Shown here: positions 17,356 through 25,845 of the stretch, piece by piece
Layout of the letters: the number at the start of each line of letters is the position of its first letter
Numbering within the stretch: position 1 is the stretch's first letter
Origin: an uncultured Clostridia bacterium
GTDB taxonomy: Bacteria; Bacillota; Clostridia; Christensenellales; Aristaeellaceae
NCBI GenBank assembly: GCA_946627565.1
Contig: CAMOVR010000012.1
Span: forward strand, 1-44,288
Reading direction: 5' to 3'
Length of the DNA: 44,288 nucleotides
Notes under the pieces: generated by a model
What the model was told of the DNA's origin: nothing
The model's database searches: none
What the model saw: the letters and a program-made list of their open reading frames with translations, nothing else
Translations under genes and position numbers: made by a program

Positions 17356-20124
17356 ATGCTGCTTCATAAGCGAAACGTTCTGGCGCTTGTCTGCGCCCTG
17401 ATGATCGCCCTTTCCCTCGGGGCTGCCTCATCCGCCCTGGGTGCGTCCCTGTCCTTCCCCTTTGATACCGTTACCCTGGATACGGTAAACATGCGGCGTT
17501 CCGCCAGCGGGGATGCCGTGATCCTGGAACGCCTTGAAAAGGGAGAAAGCATCACGGTCACCGGCGAGAGCGGAAATTATTTCCAGGTCTTCTGCAGGGA
17601 CAGGACAGGGTATGTCCTCAAGGAATTCCTGTCCACCAGCAAGGACGACATGGTCACCCCCGCCCCCACCCAGCAGCCCACCGCACCAGGCTATCCCTAT
17701 GAGACAGAAACCACCAGCCAGGTGAACCTGCGCAGCCGCAAGTCCTTAAACGGTGCCATTCTCTCGTCCATCCCAAAGGGCGCCACGGTGACCGTCACGG
17801 CCGTATCCGGCACCTGGGCCTCCGTGACATACAAAAACCGGGAAGGTTATGTTAAAACCGATTACCTGATCATCAAGAAGATCGTCAAGCCCACCGCCAC
17901 CCCGAAGCCTACCGCCGTGCCCACCCCGGTCCCCACCCTCACCGCAGAGGAGAATGCATCTTCCTATCCGGTGCTGCAGACGGGGAGCAGCGGTTCCGCT
18001 GTCCGGGCCCTGCAGGAAGCCCTGACGGAGCTTGGCTTTTACTCCGGTGAAATTTCCTCCCAGTTTGGCACCGAGACCTATGACGCCGTCATCGCCTTCC
18101 AGAAGAAGAACAAATACCCGGAGACCGGCATTGTGGATGCCAACCTCCAGGCCTTCCTCTACACAGGAAAACCGCTGAACAAAAGCGGTGTGAAAACCAG
18201 CGTCAAGACCCTGGCCCCCATTCCCGGGGTTACGGTCAGAAGCGGCGCAAAGGGCGAGCTGGTGGGCGAAATCCAGCTGCGCCTCCATGCCCTGGGCTAC
18301 TACAGCGGCACCATCACCATGACCTATGATGCCCAGACCCGCAAGGCCATGACCAGTTTCCAGAAAATGAACGGCCTTACCGCGGACGCTGTCTGCGGAC
18401 CGGAAACCCAGGCTGTGCTTTTCTCAAGTACTGCCTATCCTGCCTCTTCCACGCCCAGCCCCACACCCACCCCTGAACCCACCCTGGTCCCTGCCTTTGA
18501 ACTGCCGGGCAGCACCGTCAGAAACGGTTCCACCGGCGCAGACGCCCGTCTGGTTCAGCAGCGCCTCAAGGATCTGGGCTATCTCACAGGGAAGGTGGAC
18601 GGCAATTTCGGCAGCAGGTCCACCGACGCCCTCAAGGCGTTCCAGACCAAGCACGGTCTCACCCCCGACGGCGTGGCCGGAAAGGACACCTGTGCGGTAC
18701 TCTTCAGCTACAATGCCCTGACCGCAAAACAGACAGCCACCCCGTCCCCCTCCCCGACGCCGGAACCCACGCCCACACCGGAGCTCATTCCCACAGCCAC
18801 ACCTTATGTGCTGACAGAGGAAAACGCGGTGCGGATTTCTTCCGGGTCCACCGGGGAAGCTGTCCTGCGCCTGCAGACTGCCCTGACTGCCCTGGGATAT
18901 TACGAGTCAAGCCTTGACGGCGTATACCGGGATACAGACGCAGCCGCCGTAAAAACCTTCCAGGCCTTAAACGGCCTGAAGGTGGACGGCATTGCAGGGT
19001 ATGATACCCAGTCCCGTCTCTATTCCACCTCCGCCATCTCCTATCTGGCTGCCCTGGACCAGGGGCTCCTGACACCCAGCCCCACCCCGGCTTCCGGGAA
19101 AAACAGCGCCCAGGCCACATCCACCCCTGCCCCGGTCACCCTGCGCAAGGGTTCCGTAGGAACAGCTGTCACAAACCTGCAGAAGCGGCTCATTTCGCTG
19201 GGCTATCTCTACGGCACGGCTGACGGTGTATACGGCACCGCCACAGCCCGGGCCGTGGCTGCCTTCCAGGCCGCCAACCAGCTGTCAAGGGACGGCGTGG
19301 CAGGCGCGAGAACCCTGGAAAAGCTGTATTCTTCCTCCGCCGTCAAACCCACGGCCACACCGAAGCCTACGGCAAAGCCCACCCCCACCCCCAAAGCCAC
19401 GGCCACGCCTTCCGTCTTAAGCCGCGGCGACAGCAGCAGCGAAGTAAAGGCCATGCAGCAGCGCCTGATCGAGCTTGGCTACCTCACCGGCAAAGCGGAC
19501 GGCGTCTTCGGGCTGAAAACCTATCAGGCCCTGGTGGCCTTCCAGCGCAGCAACCTGCTGACCGCTGACGGCATAGCCGGTTCCAAAACCCTTTCCGCCC
19601 TTTCCTCTTCCAATGTGAAATCCGCCAGCGGCGCCACGCCCACCCCTGCCGTCACCCCCGTTCCCACCCCCGCTGCAGCCCCCGCGGCTGTGACAAGGGC
19701 TTCCGCAGTGGTCTACGAAAACTGGTACACCACCATCAAATCCGTTGCCAAACAGTACCAGTATGCCACCATCTATGACTACAAGACCGGGATCTCCTGG
19801 CAGGTACACATGTTCTCCTTCGGCGCCCACGCGGACGCGGAGCCTCTGACCGCCATGGACACGGCCAGAATGCTCCGGGTCTTCGGGGAGGAAACCTGGG
19901 AACCCAGAGCCGTGTGGGTCACCCTTTCCAACGGCAAAACCTACATGGCCAGCACCCATTCCCATCCCCACGGCGTTTCCCACGTTACAGACAACAACTT
20001 TGACGGTCATACCTGCATCCACTTCCCCCGCACCTCCGCCCAGGTAACGGCCATAGGGCCGTATGCCACACGGCATCAGAGCATCATCGACGCGGGCTGG
20101 TCGGATACCCAGGCCATGAAATGA
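17356..20124 (+). CDS. Secreted wall protein: 2 SH3 + 6 peptidoglycan-binding repeats + novel C-terminal domain
   Basis: A 922-residue exported protein. The signal peptide is at 1-30 (KRNVLALVCALMIALSLG). Two SH3-type domains lie at about 38-95 (VNMRRSASGD, TGYVLKEFLS) and 115-170 (VNLRSRKSLNG, EGYVKTDYL). Six PG_binding_1 repeats run from about 202 to 754, each with a LGYxxGxxDGxxG and AFQxxNGLxxDGxAG core, joined by Pro-Thr linkers. The C-terminal domain (about 785-922) is unrecognised. It has a His cluster (His868, His870, His872, His876) and DGHTCIHFPRT with His885, Cys887 and His889, which recalls a YkuD-type HxCI motif. It may be a wall hydrolase or transpeptidase. The start at 17356 follows GGGAGG; an ATG 36 nt upstream lacks a site. 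Promoter at 17232, terminator at 20130. Confidence 0.9.
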   Translation: MLLHKRNVLALVCALMIALSLGAASSALGASLSFPFDTVTLDTVNMRRSASGDAVILERLEKGESITVTGESGNYFQVFCRDRTGYVLKEFLSTSKDDMVTPAPTQQPTAPGYPYETETTSQVNLRSRKSLNGAILSSIPKGATVTVTAVSGTWASVTYKNREGYVKTDYLIIKKIVKPTATPKPTAVPTPVPTLTAEENASSYPVLQTGSSGSAVRALQEALTELGFYSGEISSQFGTETYDAVIAFQKKNKYPETGIVDANLQAFLYTGKPLNKSGVKTSVKTLAPIPGVTVRSGAKGELVGEIQLRLHALGYYSGTITMTYDAQTRKAMTSFQKMNGLTADAVCGPETQAVLFSSTAYPASSTPSPTPTPEPTLVPAFELPGSTVRNGSTGADARLVQQRLKDLGYLTGKVDGNFGSRSTDALKAFQTKHGLTPDGVAGKDTCAVLFSYNALTAKQTATPSPSPTPEPTPTPELIPTATPYVLTEENAVRISSGSTGEAVLRLQTALTALGYYESSLDGVYRDTDAAAVKTFQALNGLKVDGIAGYDTQSRLYSTSAISYLAALDQGLLTPSPTPASGKNSAQATSTPAPVTLRKGSVGTAVTNLQKRLISLGYLYGTADGVYGTATARAVAAFQAANQLSRDGVAGARTLEKLYSSSAVKPTATPKPTAKPTPTPKATATPSVLSRGDSSSEVKAMQQRLIELGYLTGKADGVFGLKTYQALVAFQRSNLLTADGIAGSKTLSALSSSNVKSASGATPTPAVTPVPTPAAAPAAVTRASAVVYENWYTTIKSVAKQYQYATIYDYKTGISWQVHMFSFGAHADAEPLTAMDTARMLRVFGEETWEPRAVWVTLSNGKTYMASTHSHPHGVSHVTDNNFDGHTCIHFPRTSAQVTAIGPYATRHQSIIDAGWSDTQAMK

Positions 20125-20129
20125 CCGAG

Positions 20130-20162
20130 GCGGGATACAGTGTCCTCTGTATCCCGCTTTTT
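20130..20162 (+). terminator. Intrinsic terminator after the wall protein gene
   Basis: GCGGGATACAG (20130-20140), loop TGTCCT, CTGTATCCCGC (20147-20157), then five T. A perfect 11-bp stem starting 5 nt after the stop. Confidence 0.93.
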
Positions 20163-20180
20163 GCATCCTTTTTCAGGACG

Positions 20181-20203
20181 AAAAAAGCCGGCATTTGCCG
20201 GCT
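20181..20203 (-). terminator. Intrinsic terminator after the cupin gene
   Basis: AGCCGGCA (20186-20193) and TGCCGGCT (20196-20203) form a tight stem; the A-run at 20181-20186 gives a U-run on the minus strand, 20 nt past the cupin stop. Confidence 0.75.
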
Positions 20204-20222
20204 CATTTTCGTTCTGTCTGCT

Positions 20223-20555
20223 TTACTTCAGAAAGTCATCCCGCTTGGGATTAAACACATCCAGCAGTTTTCCCGCCTCCAGGCATACCGTCCCATGGAC
20301 AAGCCCGGAAGGCACAACAATGGAATCCCCCTTGGCCAGCTCCACGGTCTCGCCGTTGACCGAATAGGCGAAGCGGCCCTCCAGCACGTAGCTCAGCTGC
20401 GTATGGGGATGGGAATGGTCCGCCCCGGCGGCGCCCTTTTCAAAGGTGACTTCCACCGCCATCAGAGCGTCGTCGTATGCCAGGATCTTCCGGCTGCATC
20501 CGCCGCCCAGTTCAATCTTTTCCGCGTCCACAAGATGTCTGACGTGTCCGTCCAT
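20223..20555 (-). CDS. Small cupin-domain protein
   Basis: A 110-residue single-domain cupin. Motif 1 is GADHSHPHTQLSYVLEGRF with His47, His49, His51 and Gln53; motif 2 is GDSIVVPSGLVHG with His87. These would bind one metal ion. In most cupins motif 1 is HxH then a Glu four residues on; here Gln53 sits close to the Glu position, so the metal site may be slightly altered. Such short cupins include sugar-metabolism regulators, isomerases and dioxygenase-like enzymes, and the function cannot be told apart. It has its own ribosome binding site (GGGAGGAAG) and terminator, and is probably a single-gene unit or read with YebC upstream. Confidence 0.88.
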   Translation of the reverse strand: MDGHVRHLVDAEKIELGGGCSRKILAYDDALMAVEVTFEKGAAGADHSHPHTQLSYVLEGRFAYSVNGETVELAKGDSIVVPSGLVHGTVCLEAGKLLDVFNPKRDDFLK

Positions 20556-20596
20556 CTTTCCTCTTCCTCCCTGTAACCTTCAGGCATATTTATCAT

Positions 20597-20624
20597 AAAA
20601 AGGTGCAGCATCTGCACCTTTTTT
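20597..20624. terminator. Bidirectional terminator after yebC
   Basis: AAAAAGGTGCAG (20597-20608), loop CAT, CTGCACCTTTTT. The stem extends outward through ATCAT/ATGAT. On minus it ends the yebC transcript, 5 nt beyond its stop. Confidence 0.85.
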
Positions 20625-20628
20625 ATGA

Positions 20629-21375
20629 TCAGTCTTCTTCGTCCTCTTCCGGAAGCTCAGCATTGTGGAAAACATTCTGAACGTCGTCATTTTCCTCCAG
20701 CATGTCCAGCAGCTTCTGAATCTTCACCAGCGTGTCAGGATCCGTCACCGCCACCGTGTTCTGCGGAATCATCTGCACCTCGGCGGAGATGAAGGACAGC
20801 CCCTGCTTCTCAAGTGCCTCACGGACGTTGGAGAAGTCGTTGGGTGCGGTATAGATTTCAAATGCGTCATCCAGCGCCTTGACGTCTTCTGCGCCGGCAT
20901 CCAGAGCCAGCATCATCATCTCGTCCTCATCGCTGTCAGGCGTTCTTTCCACCACCATAAGGCCCTTCTCGTCGAACATGAAGCTCACGGAGCCTGTGGT
21001 GCCCAGATTGCCGTCATTCTTGGCAAAGCAGTGACGCATATCGCTGGCCGTACGGTTGCGGTTGTCCGTAATGGTCTCCACAATCACAGCCACGCCGCCG
21101 GGAGCATATCCTTCATACGTAATCTGTTCATAGACCACATTGGACAGTTCGCCGCTGGCCTTCTTGATGGAGCGCTGGATGTTATCGTTAGGCATATTGT
21201 TGGCCTTTGCCTTGGCAATAACATCACGGAGCTTGCCGTTGGACTCCGGATTGGCGCCGCCCTCACGCACGGCAATGGCAATCTCACGGCCGATCTTGGT
21301 GAAGATGGCGCCGCGGGCTGCATCTGCCTTGCCCTTTTTGGCCTGTATATTATGCCACTTGGAATGTCCCGACAT
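20629..21375 (-). CDS. YebC/PmpR family transcription or translation factor
   Basis: A 248-residue YebC/PmpR protein. The start [19 protein letters not shown] and the following [19 protein letters not shown] and [18 protein letters not shown] are near-invariant in the family, and the acidic tail (PEEDEED) is typical. Family members have been described as DNA-binding regulators and, more recently, as ribosome-associated factors easing stalled translation, so I name only the family. The start is the ATG at 21375, with GGAGGG 8 nt upstream; a longer frame adds 9 non-conserved residues. A minus-strand promoter is visible at 21414-21443. Confidence 0.95.
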   Translation of the reverse strand: MSGHSKWHNIQAKKGKADAARGAIFTKIGREIAIAVREGGANPESNGKLRDVIAKAKANNMPNDNIQRSIKKASGELSNVVYEQITYEGYAPGGVAVIVETITDNRNRTASDMRHCFAKNDGNLGTTGSVSFMFDEKGLMVVERTPDSDEDEMMMLALDAGAEDVKALDDAFEIYTAPNDFSNVREALEKQGLSFISAEVQMIPQNTVAVTDPDTLVKIQKLLDMLEENDDVQNVFHNAELPEEDEED

Positions 21376-21413
21376 GAATAATCCCTCCAAAACTACATGC
21401 AAATACGGTGTGC

Positions 21414-21443
21414 ATTATAGCATTCCCTTTTTTTCTCCGTCAA
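21414..21443 (-). promoter_or_regulatory. Promoter of the yebC gene
   Basis: On the minus strand, TTGACG (complement of 21438-21443), an 18-nt spacer and an extended -10 TGCTATAAT (TATAAT is the complement of 21414-21419). The leader is about 30 nt. Confidence 0.8.
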
Positions 21444-21488
21444 GCCCCGTCTTTAAACCCTTCAGACGCCGTCCTAAGCGGTCCGCCT

Positions 21489-23363
21489 TTACGTTTCCCC
21501 GCATGGTCCGTCCTCAGGCCAGGCAAGCACCGTATCCCCGTTTTTTCTTTCAATCCCTGCCTTCTCCCATGTTCCCTTCACCAGGGTGCTCTCCCCGGGC
21601 TTCATCTCCGGGATTTCCACACGCCTGACCCCGTCTGTCAGGATGTATCCCCGCAGGGTGTAGGAGGGAATGGAGGACATGGCCTCAAGTCTGAGCCCCT
21701 CCTGTGTCTTCTCCACCCGGATGGGGGCATACTCCCTCCGGATCACCCGGAAGGAGGGCTTTTCTCTGCCCTCTGTATCCAGGGAACCGTGCACCCGCCT
21801 GCGGAACCTGCCCTCGCCTTCCTCCCCCATATGGGTCCGGTAGTCATTCAGGCAGAAGCAGATGGTGCCCACAATCTGCGGACAGTCGCGGTAGAAAGCC
21901 GTCTTTTCCAGGAAAATCCGGATCCGCTCCGGGTCACCGCCCGCAAAGGCCGGTTCGCACAGCCCAAATTCCGAGGGAACAAACGCCCGGGACGGATGCG
22001 CCTCAAACAGCGCTTCCCAGGCCGGCCCCTGCTCAAATCCCTTATGCCACGTTCCAATGTAGTCGTTGATCATCATCACATCCCCGTCCCCTGTGGCATC
22101 CTCCGCAGGGTACATAAAGGCTGTGTTGGTCACATAGTTGGCCAGCCTGTCCGGATCAAGGGTATGTATGAGCGCTGCAGCCCTCTGCACATAAACCTTC
22201 ACCGGACCTGTCTGGCCTGACAGCTCATTGCCCACGCCCCAGGCAATGATGGACGGATGGTGCCCGTGCCAGCGGATCATCTCCCGTATCTGCATCTCAG
22301 CCACAGGCCAGAGCTTCTCCGGATTTCCTTCAGGCTGCTTGCCCCAGAAGGGAACCTCCTCCTGCACCAGCAGCCCGTGCCTGTCGCACCAGTCGTACAC
22401 CCAGTCGTCCTGCTGCCAGTGGAAGCGGGTCAGCACCGTATTGGTGTCCCTGAGTTTCTGCAGCATCTTTTCCAGGGTCTCCCTGTCCTCCGCCATGCCG
22501 CAGGAGGGGAAGGAGCCGGGCATCCACTCAAGACCCGGCAGGCGGACGGGTTCCCCGTTCAGGTACCAGGCACCGCCGTTCAGGCGAAGCTCCCTGAAGC
22601 CGATTGCCTTCTCCCATACGTCCGTCAGCATCCCATCCGCATACACTTTCAGTTTCAGGGTATAGAGCCTGGGATCGTCAAAATGCCATAAGTCCGCTGT
22701 CAGGCGCCGGGCGCCTGCCTGTATGCAGCCTCTTCCCTCTGCCCTGCCCTCTGCCGTCACCCTGCCGCTTTCTTCTTCTGTCAGCGTCCATTCCACGCAG
22801 ACATCCGTGTCCCTGTCCATCTCCACAGTAAAGGAAAGCTCCGCAGGGCTCCGGTCCTGCCGGGAACCGTACTTTTCCAGCAGAGGCACTGCGCGGAGCT
22901 GCACTTCCCTGACAGCCGCCGGCCCTGTCTTCCACAGCTCCGCCGGACGGAACAGTCCCCCGTCATCTGCCCAGTCAAAGCTTTTCTCAAAGGGCAGGGC
23001 GGAGCGGGAAAAGGTGTTTTCCACGCTGAGTGTAATCTCTGTTTTCTCCCCCTTGCAAAGATGATCCGTCAGCTCTGTCAGAAAGGGCGTATACCCGGAT
23101 CCCGTATGGCTGCCCAGAAAATCTTTTCCCGCATATACCCGGGCATCCCTGCAGGCACCCCGCACATACAGGAAAGCCCGCTCACCTTTTTTCAGATACC
23201 CCGCCGGGATCTCCGTCCTGTACCATCCCTTGCCCTGTGACGGCCTGCCATCCTCAAGGCTGAATGTGTGGGGGAGGGTGACGGTCCGGGCATGCTCAAG
23301 GCACGCTTCCGTCTCCCCCATGGCAAAGGACCAGTCTGTCAGCATACTTCCTGTAATCGGCAT
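21489..23363 (-). CDS. Glycoside hydrolase family 2 protein
   Basis: A 624-residue GH2 enzyme (beta-galactosidase, beta-glucuronidase or beta-mannosidase group). In order: an N-terminal jelly-roll domain (about 1-150; GKGWYRTEI, SGYTPFLTELTD), an Ig-like domain (about 150-255), and the TIM barrel (about 260-560). The barrel carries acid/base Glu380 in AWGVGNELSGQ and nucleophile Glu465 in FVPSEFGLCEP. A short beta-domain closes the protein (about 560-624). It is shorter than LacZ and close in size to glucuronidase-like GH2 enzymes. There is no signal peptide, so it is cytoplasmic. It stands alone, divergent from an SH3 protein, and 11-bp direct repeats lie in the shared upstream region. Substrate not determined. 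Confidence 0.9.
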   Translation of the reverse strand: MPITGSMLTDWSFAMGETEACLEHARTVTLPHTFSLEDGRPSQGKGWYRTEIPAGYLKKGERAFLYVRGACRDARVYAGKDFLGSHTGSGYTPFLTELTDHLCKGEKTEITLSVENTFSRSALPFEKSFDWADDGGLFRPAELWKTGPAAVREVQLRAVPLLEKYGSRQDRSPAELSFTVEMDRDTDVCVEWTLTEEESGRVTAEGRAEGRGCIQAGARRLTADLWHFDDPRLYTLKLKVYADGMLTDVWEKAIGFRELRLNGGAWYLNGEPVRLPGLEWMPGSFPSCGMAEDRETLEKMLQKLRDTNTVLTRFHWQQDDWVYDWCDRHGLLVQEEVPFWGKQPEGNPEKLWPVAEMQIREMIRWHGHHPSIIAWGVGNELSGQTGPVKVYVQRAAALIHTLDPDRLANYVTNTAFMYPAEDATGDGDVMMINDYIGTWHKGFEQGPAWEALFEAHPSRAFVPSEFGLCEPAFAGGDPERIRIFLEKTAFYRDCPQIVGTICFCLNDYRTHMGEEGEGRFRRRVHGSLDTEGREKPSFRVIRREYAPIRVEKTQEGLRLEAMSSIPSYTLRGYILTDGVRRVEIPEMKPGESTLVKGTWEKAGIERKNGDTVLAWPEDGPCGET

Positions 23364-23473
23364 TGCATTTACCTCTCTCTCCTGACTGTTTTCGCATGGC
23401 TGTTCTGCCTGTTTTCAGGTTCCATCCCGGCACAAACCCCGTTTTTGCCTCCATCTTTCCCTCAAATTCGGTC

Positions 23474-23495
23474 AAAATACAAATCAAATACAAAT
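23474..23495. repeat. Two 11-bp tandem direct repeats upstream of the GH2 gene
   Basis: AAAATACAAAT (23474-23484) is followed directly by CAAATACAAAT (23485-23495), 10 of 11 bases identical. This is one DNA helical turn, as expected for adjacent regulator half-sites. It lies in the AT-rich divergent region about 110 nt from the GH2 start. A role as operator is inference. Confidence 0.5.
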
Positions 23496-23616
23496 TTTAC
23501 ACTTGCAATTCATTATCATTTCCTGTACATTTCATTCTGTATATTTCTATGTTGCAAGCTCTCTTTAGTCCTGCTCTGCATCAAACCTGAACGATCTGAT
23601 TCCGGAGGTGTCCTGC

Positions 23617-24333
23617 ATGGCACGCCTGTTTCGTTTGTGTCTTCTCTTTTCCCTTGCCCTTCTCCTGTGCTTTTCCGGCATGGAGGAAGCCCTGGCCGAA
23701 TCCGTAACCGTTAAAGGCGGCTATCTGCGCATGCGTACCTCCCCTGACAGGGAGGCATTCGTCCTGGAACGCTATCCCACCGGTACGGTTCTCACCGTGC
23801 TCGGGGACCTGGGGGAATGGATGTATGTACAGGCCTCTGACGGCAACAAGGGCTACATGCAGACCTCCTACCTGGAAAAGGGGGCCAGTTCCACGGTAGC
23901 CTCCTCCGGCACGGCCTATGTCACCTCAAGCAACGGCAAGTCGGTGAACATGCGGTCCCGGGCCAGCAAGAACGCCACCGTCCTCACCCAGCTCTCCGTG
24001 GGCACCAGGGTCAAAATCGTGGGGTCCAGCGGCTCCTGGAAGAAGGTCACTGTGAACAGCCGGACAGGATATATTATGTCACAGTATCTTTCCACTGCAA
24101 AGGTTTCCCCGCCTTCTTCCTCATCCTCTTCCAATTCTTCTGCCACCACCGGCCGTGTCCGCAGTGACAACGGCAAAGCCGTCAACATGCGCTCCGGCCC
24201 CGGCAAGAAATACAGCGTGATCGGTTCCTATGAGGTGGGCACCCGGGTCAAGATCCTCAAGTCCGGCTCCGTATGGTCCTATATCAGCATCAACGGACAG
24301 GTGGGCTACATGAAATCCGAGTATATCCGCTGA
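23617..24333 (+). CDS. Secreted protein with three SH3-type domains
   Basis: A 238-residue exported protein. The signal peptide is at about 1-27 (FRLCLLFSLALLLCFSG). Three bacterial SH3 (SH3b) repeats follow: about 30-85 (LRMRTSPDREAF, KGYMQTSYLEK), 105-160 (VNMRSRASKNATV, TGYIMSQYLS) and 183-238 (VNMRSGPGKKYSV, VGYMKSEYI). Ser- and Thr-rich linkers join them. There is no catalytic domain, so it probably binds wall peptides. The start is the ATG 8 nt after GGAGG at 23604-23608; the GTG at 23608 overlaps that site and can be excluded. It is transcribed away from the GH2 gene and ends at a strong terminator. Confidence 0.88.
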   Translation: MARLFRLCLLFSLALLLCFSGMEEALAESVTVKGGYLRMRTSPDREAFVLERYPTGTVLTVLGDLGEWMYVQASDGNKGYMQTSYLEKGASSTVASSGTAYVTSSNGKSVNMRSRASKNATVLTQLSVGTRVKIVGSSGSWKKVTVNSRTGYIMSQYLSTAKVSPPSSSSSSNSSATTGRVRSDNGKAVNMRSGPGKKYSVIGSYEVGTRVKILKSGSVWSYISINGQVGYMKSEYIR

Positions 24334-24359
24334 TAACCTCTTCTGTCTCCCCGGTATGT

Positions 24360-24388
24360 ACGCAGAGTGAAATCACTCTGCGTTTTTC
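24360..24388 (+). terminator. Intrinsic terminator after the triple-SH3 gene
   Basis: ACGCAGAGTGA (24360-24370), loop AA, TCACTCTGCGT (24373-24383), followed by TTTTT. A perfect 11-bp stem. Confidence 0.92.
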
Positions 24389-24412
24389 CTATGCAAGATA
24401 TCTGTTTTCCGG

Positions 24413-24418
24413 TATAAT
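24413..24418 (+). promoter_or_regulatory. Candidate -10 element for homoserine dehydrogenase
   Basis: TATAAT at 24413-24418 after the upstream terminator. The -35 position holds TATGCA, a poor match, so the promoter may be weak or regulated. Transcription from here gives a leader of about 65 nt. Confidence 0.5.
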
Positions 24419-24446
24419 GCCACCGTTACAACCGATTCCCTACGGG

Positions 24447-24491
24447 AAAGGAGGATGGACAGTCCCACGGGACTGTCCCCCGGCACGTATG
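24447..24491 (+). promoter_or_regulatory. Shine-Dalgarno separated from its start codon by a hairpin
   Basis: AAAGGAGG lies at 24447-24454, but the first in-frame ATG that fits is at 24489, 34 nt away. Between them GGACAGTCC (24457-24465) and GGACTGTCC (24470-24478) form a 9-bp stem with a 4-nt loop. If folded, the effective spacing shrinks to about 12 nt. Palindromes of this GGGACTGTCCC type occur as dispersed intergenic elements in clostridia (from memory). Effect on translation is inference. Confidence 0.6.
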
Positions 24492-25790
24492 CAGCAAATA
24501 AAGCAAGTCAGCCTGGGATTCCTTGGCTGCGGCAACATCGGCGGAGGCGTCTTCCGTCTGCTCCGGGACATGCATGATGAACTGCTTGCGCGGGACCACA
24601 TCGACATCGTCATCCGGAAAATCCTGGTCAAGGACATTGAGGAAGCCCTTGAAATCAATGCACGCAAGGGGCTGGACGTTCCCCGGGAGCTGCTGACCGA
24701 AAACGCCAGTGATGTCACGCAGGACAGTGAAATCCAGATCGTATGCGAATTCATGGGAGGCGAACAGCCCGCGGCCCGCATGATGGAAGCCGCCCTGAAC
24801 GCTTCCAAGCATGTGGTCACAGCCAACAAGGTGGCCCTGGCCCTGAACTGGGCCCAGCTCCAGGCAGCGGCGGAACGCAGCGGCGTGGGACTCTGGTATG
24901 AGGCCAGCGTGGGCGGCGTCATCCCCATCATCCGGGTTCTCAGCGTCAACCTGGAGTCCGACCGGATTGACCGGATCTACGGCATCATCAACGGCACCAC
25001 CAATTATATCCTTACCCGCATGACACAGGAAGGGAAGGATTACGGAGAAATCCTGGCGGATGCCCAGAAGCTGGGGCTGGCCGAACCCAATCCGGAGGCG
25101 GATGTGGAGGGTATGGATGCAGCCTACAAGCTCTCCATCCTTGCTTCCCTGGCCTTCCACGGGCGCGTCACCTACGGCAACATCTACCGGGAAGGCATCA
25201 CCGGCATCCAGGCAGAAGACATTGCCTTCGGCCGGGAAATGGGCTACACCCTGAAGCTGCTGGGCATCGCCAAGCGGCAGGGAAATGTGGTGGAGACCCG
25301 GGTGCATCCCACCTTTCTCCCCGCCTCCCATCCCCTTGCCCGGGTGGACGGGTCCCTGAATGCCATCTTTGTCCACGGCGCATTCTGCCAGGACATGATG
25401 CTCCAGGGCCGCGGTGCAGGCGACCTGCCCACCGCCAGCGCCATCTGCGGGGATATTGTGGAAGCTGCCCTGACCGGACCCCGCTATCCCACCTTTGAGA
25501 ACACCCCCGAACCCTGCCCTGATTTCACCTTCACTGACAACTGGCTCACCCGGGCCTACATCCGCCTCTCTGCCGTGGATGCCCCCGGCGTACTGGCCCG
25601 TGTCAGCGAATGCTTCGGCGCAGAGTCTGTTTCCATCGCCTCCATGCTGCAGAAGGAAGGCACGGTAAACGGCCGGGTTCCCCTGATCTTCATTACCCAT
25701 CCTGCCCGCGAGCAGGCTATCCGCCGGGCCGCTGCCCGGCTTGACCCCAGCATCTGCACCCTGGAACAGATGATCCGGGTGGAAGAGTAA
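24489..25790 (+). CDS. hom: Homoserine dehydrogenase
   Basis: A 433-residue enzyme that reduces aspartate semialdehyde to homoserine for threonine, methionine and isoleucine synthesis. The NAD(P)-binding motif [12 protein letters not shown] is at 10-21. TANKVALA and [12 protein letters not shown] follow. The signature [17 protein letters not shown] contains Asp205 and Lys214, with the catalytic Lys in the same segment. A C-terminal ACT domain (about 356-433; [19 protein letters not shown]) suggests feedback control by an amino acid. Length is standard for ACT-type enzymes. I start at 24489; an upstream ATG at 24417 would add a 24-residue extension unlike the family. Neighbouring GH51 begins 55 nt later with its own ribosome binding site. 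Confidence 0.94.
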   Translation: MQQIKQVSLGFLGCGNIGGGVFRLLRDMHDELLARDHIDIVIRKILVKDIEEALEINARKGLDVPRELLTENASDVTQDSEIQIVCEFMGGEQPAARMMEAALNASKHVVTANKVALALNWAQLQAAAERSGVGLWYEASVGGVIPIIRVLSVNLESDRIDRIYGIINGTTNYILTRMTQEGKDYGEILADAQKLGLAEPNPEADVEGMDAAYKLSILASLAFHGRVTYGNIYREGITGIQAEDIAFGREMGYTLKLLGIAKRQGNVVETRVHPTFLPASHPLARVDGSLNAIFVHGAFCQDMMLQGRGAGDLPTASAICGDIVEAALTGPRYPTFENTPEPCPDFTFTDNWLTRAYIRLSAVDAPGVLARVSECFGAESVSIASMLQKEGTVNGRVPLIFITHPAREQAIRRAAARLDPSICTLEQMIRVEE

Positions 25791-25845
25791 CCTGTTGCAC
25801 AACCAGATTAAAGAGCAGGAAAAGAGAAAGAGAAGGTATCATACC

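Noticed and set aside
24455-24574. ATG directly after AAAGGAGG as a short leader peptide start
   Set aside because: The codon touches the ribosome binding site with no spacing, and the frame gives a 39-residue sequence without features.
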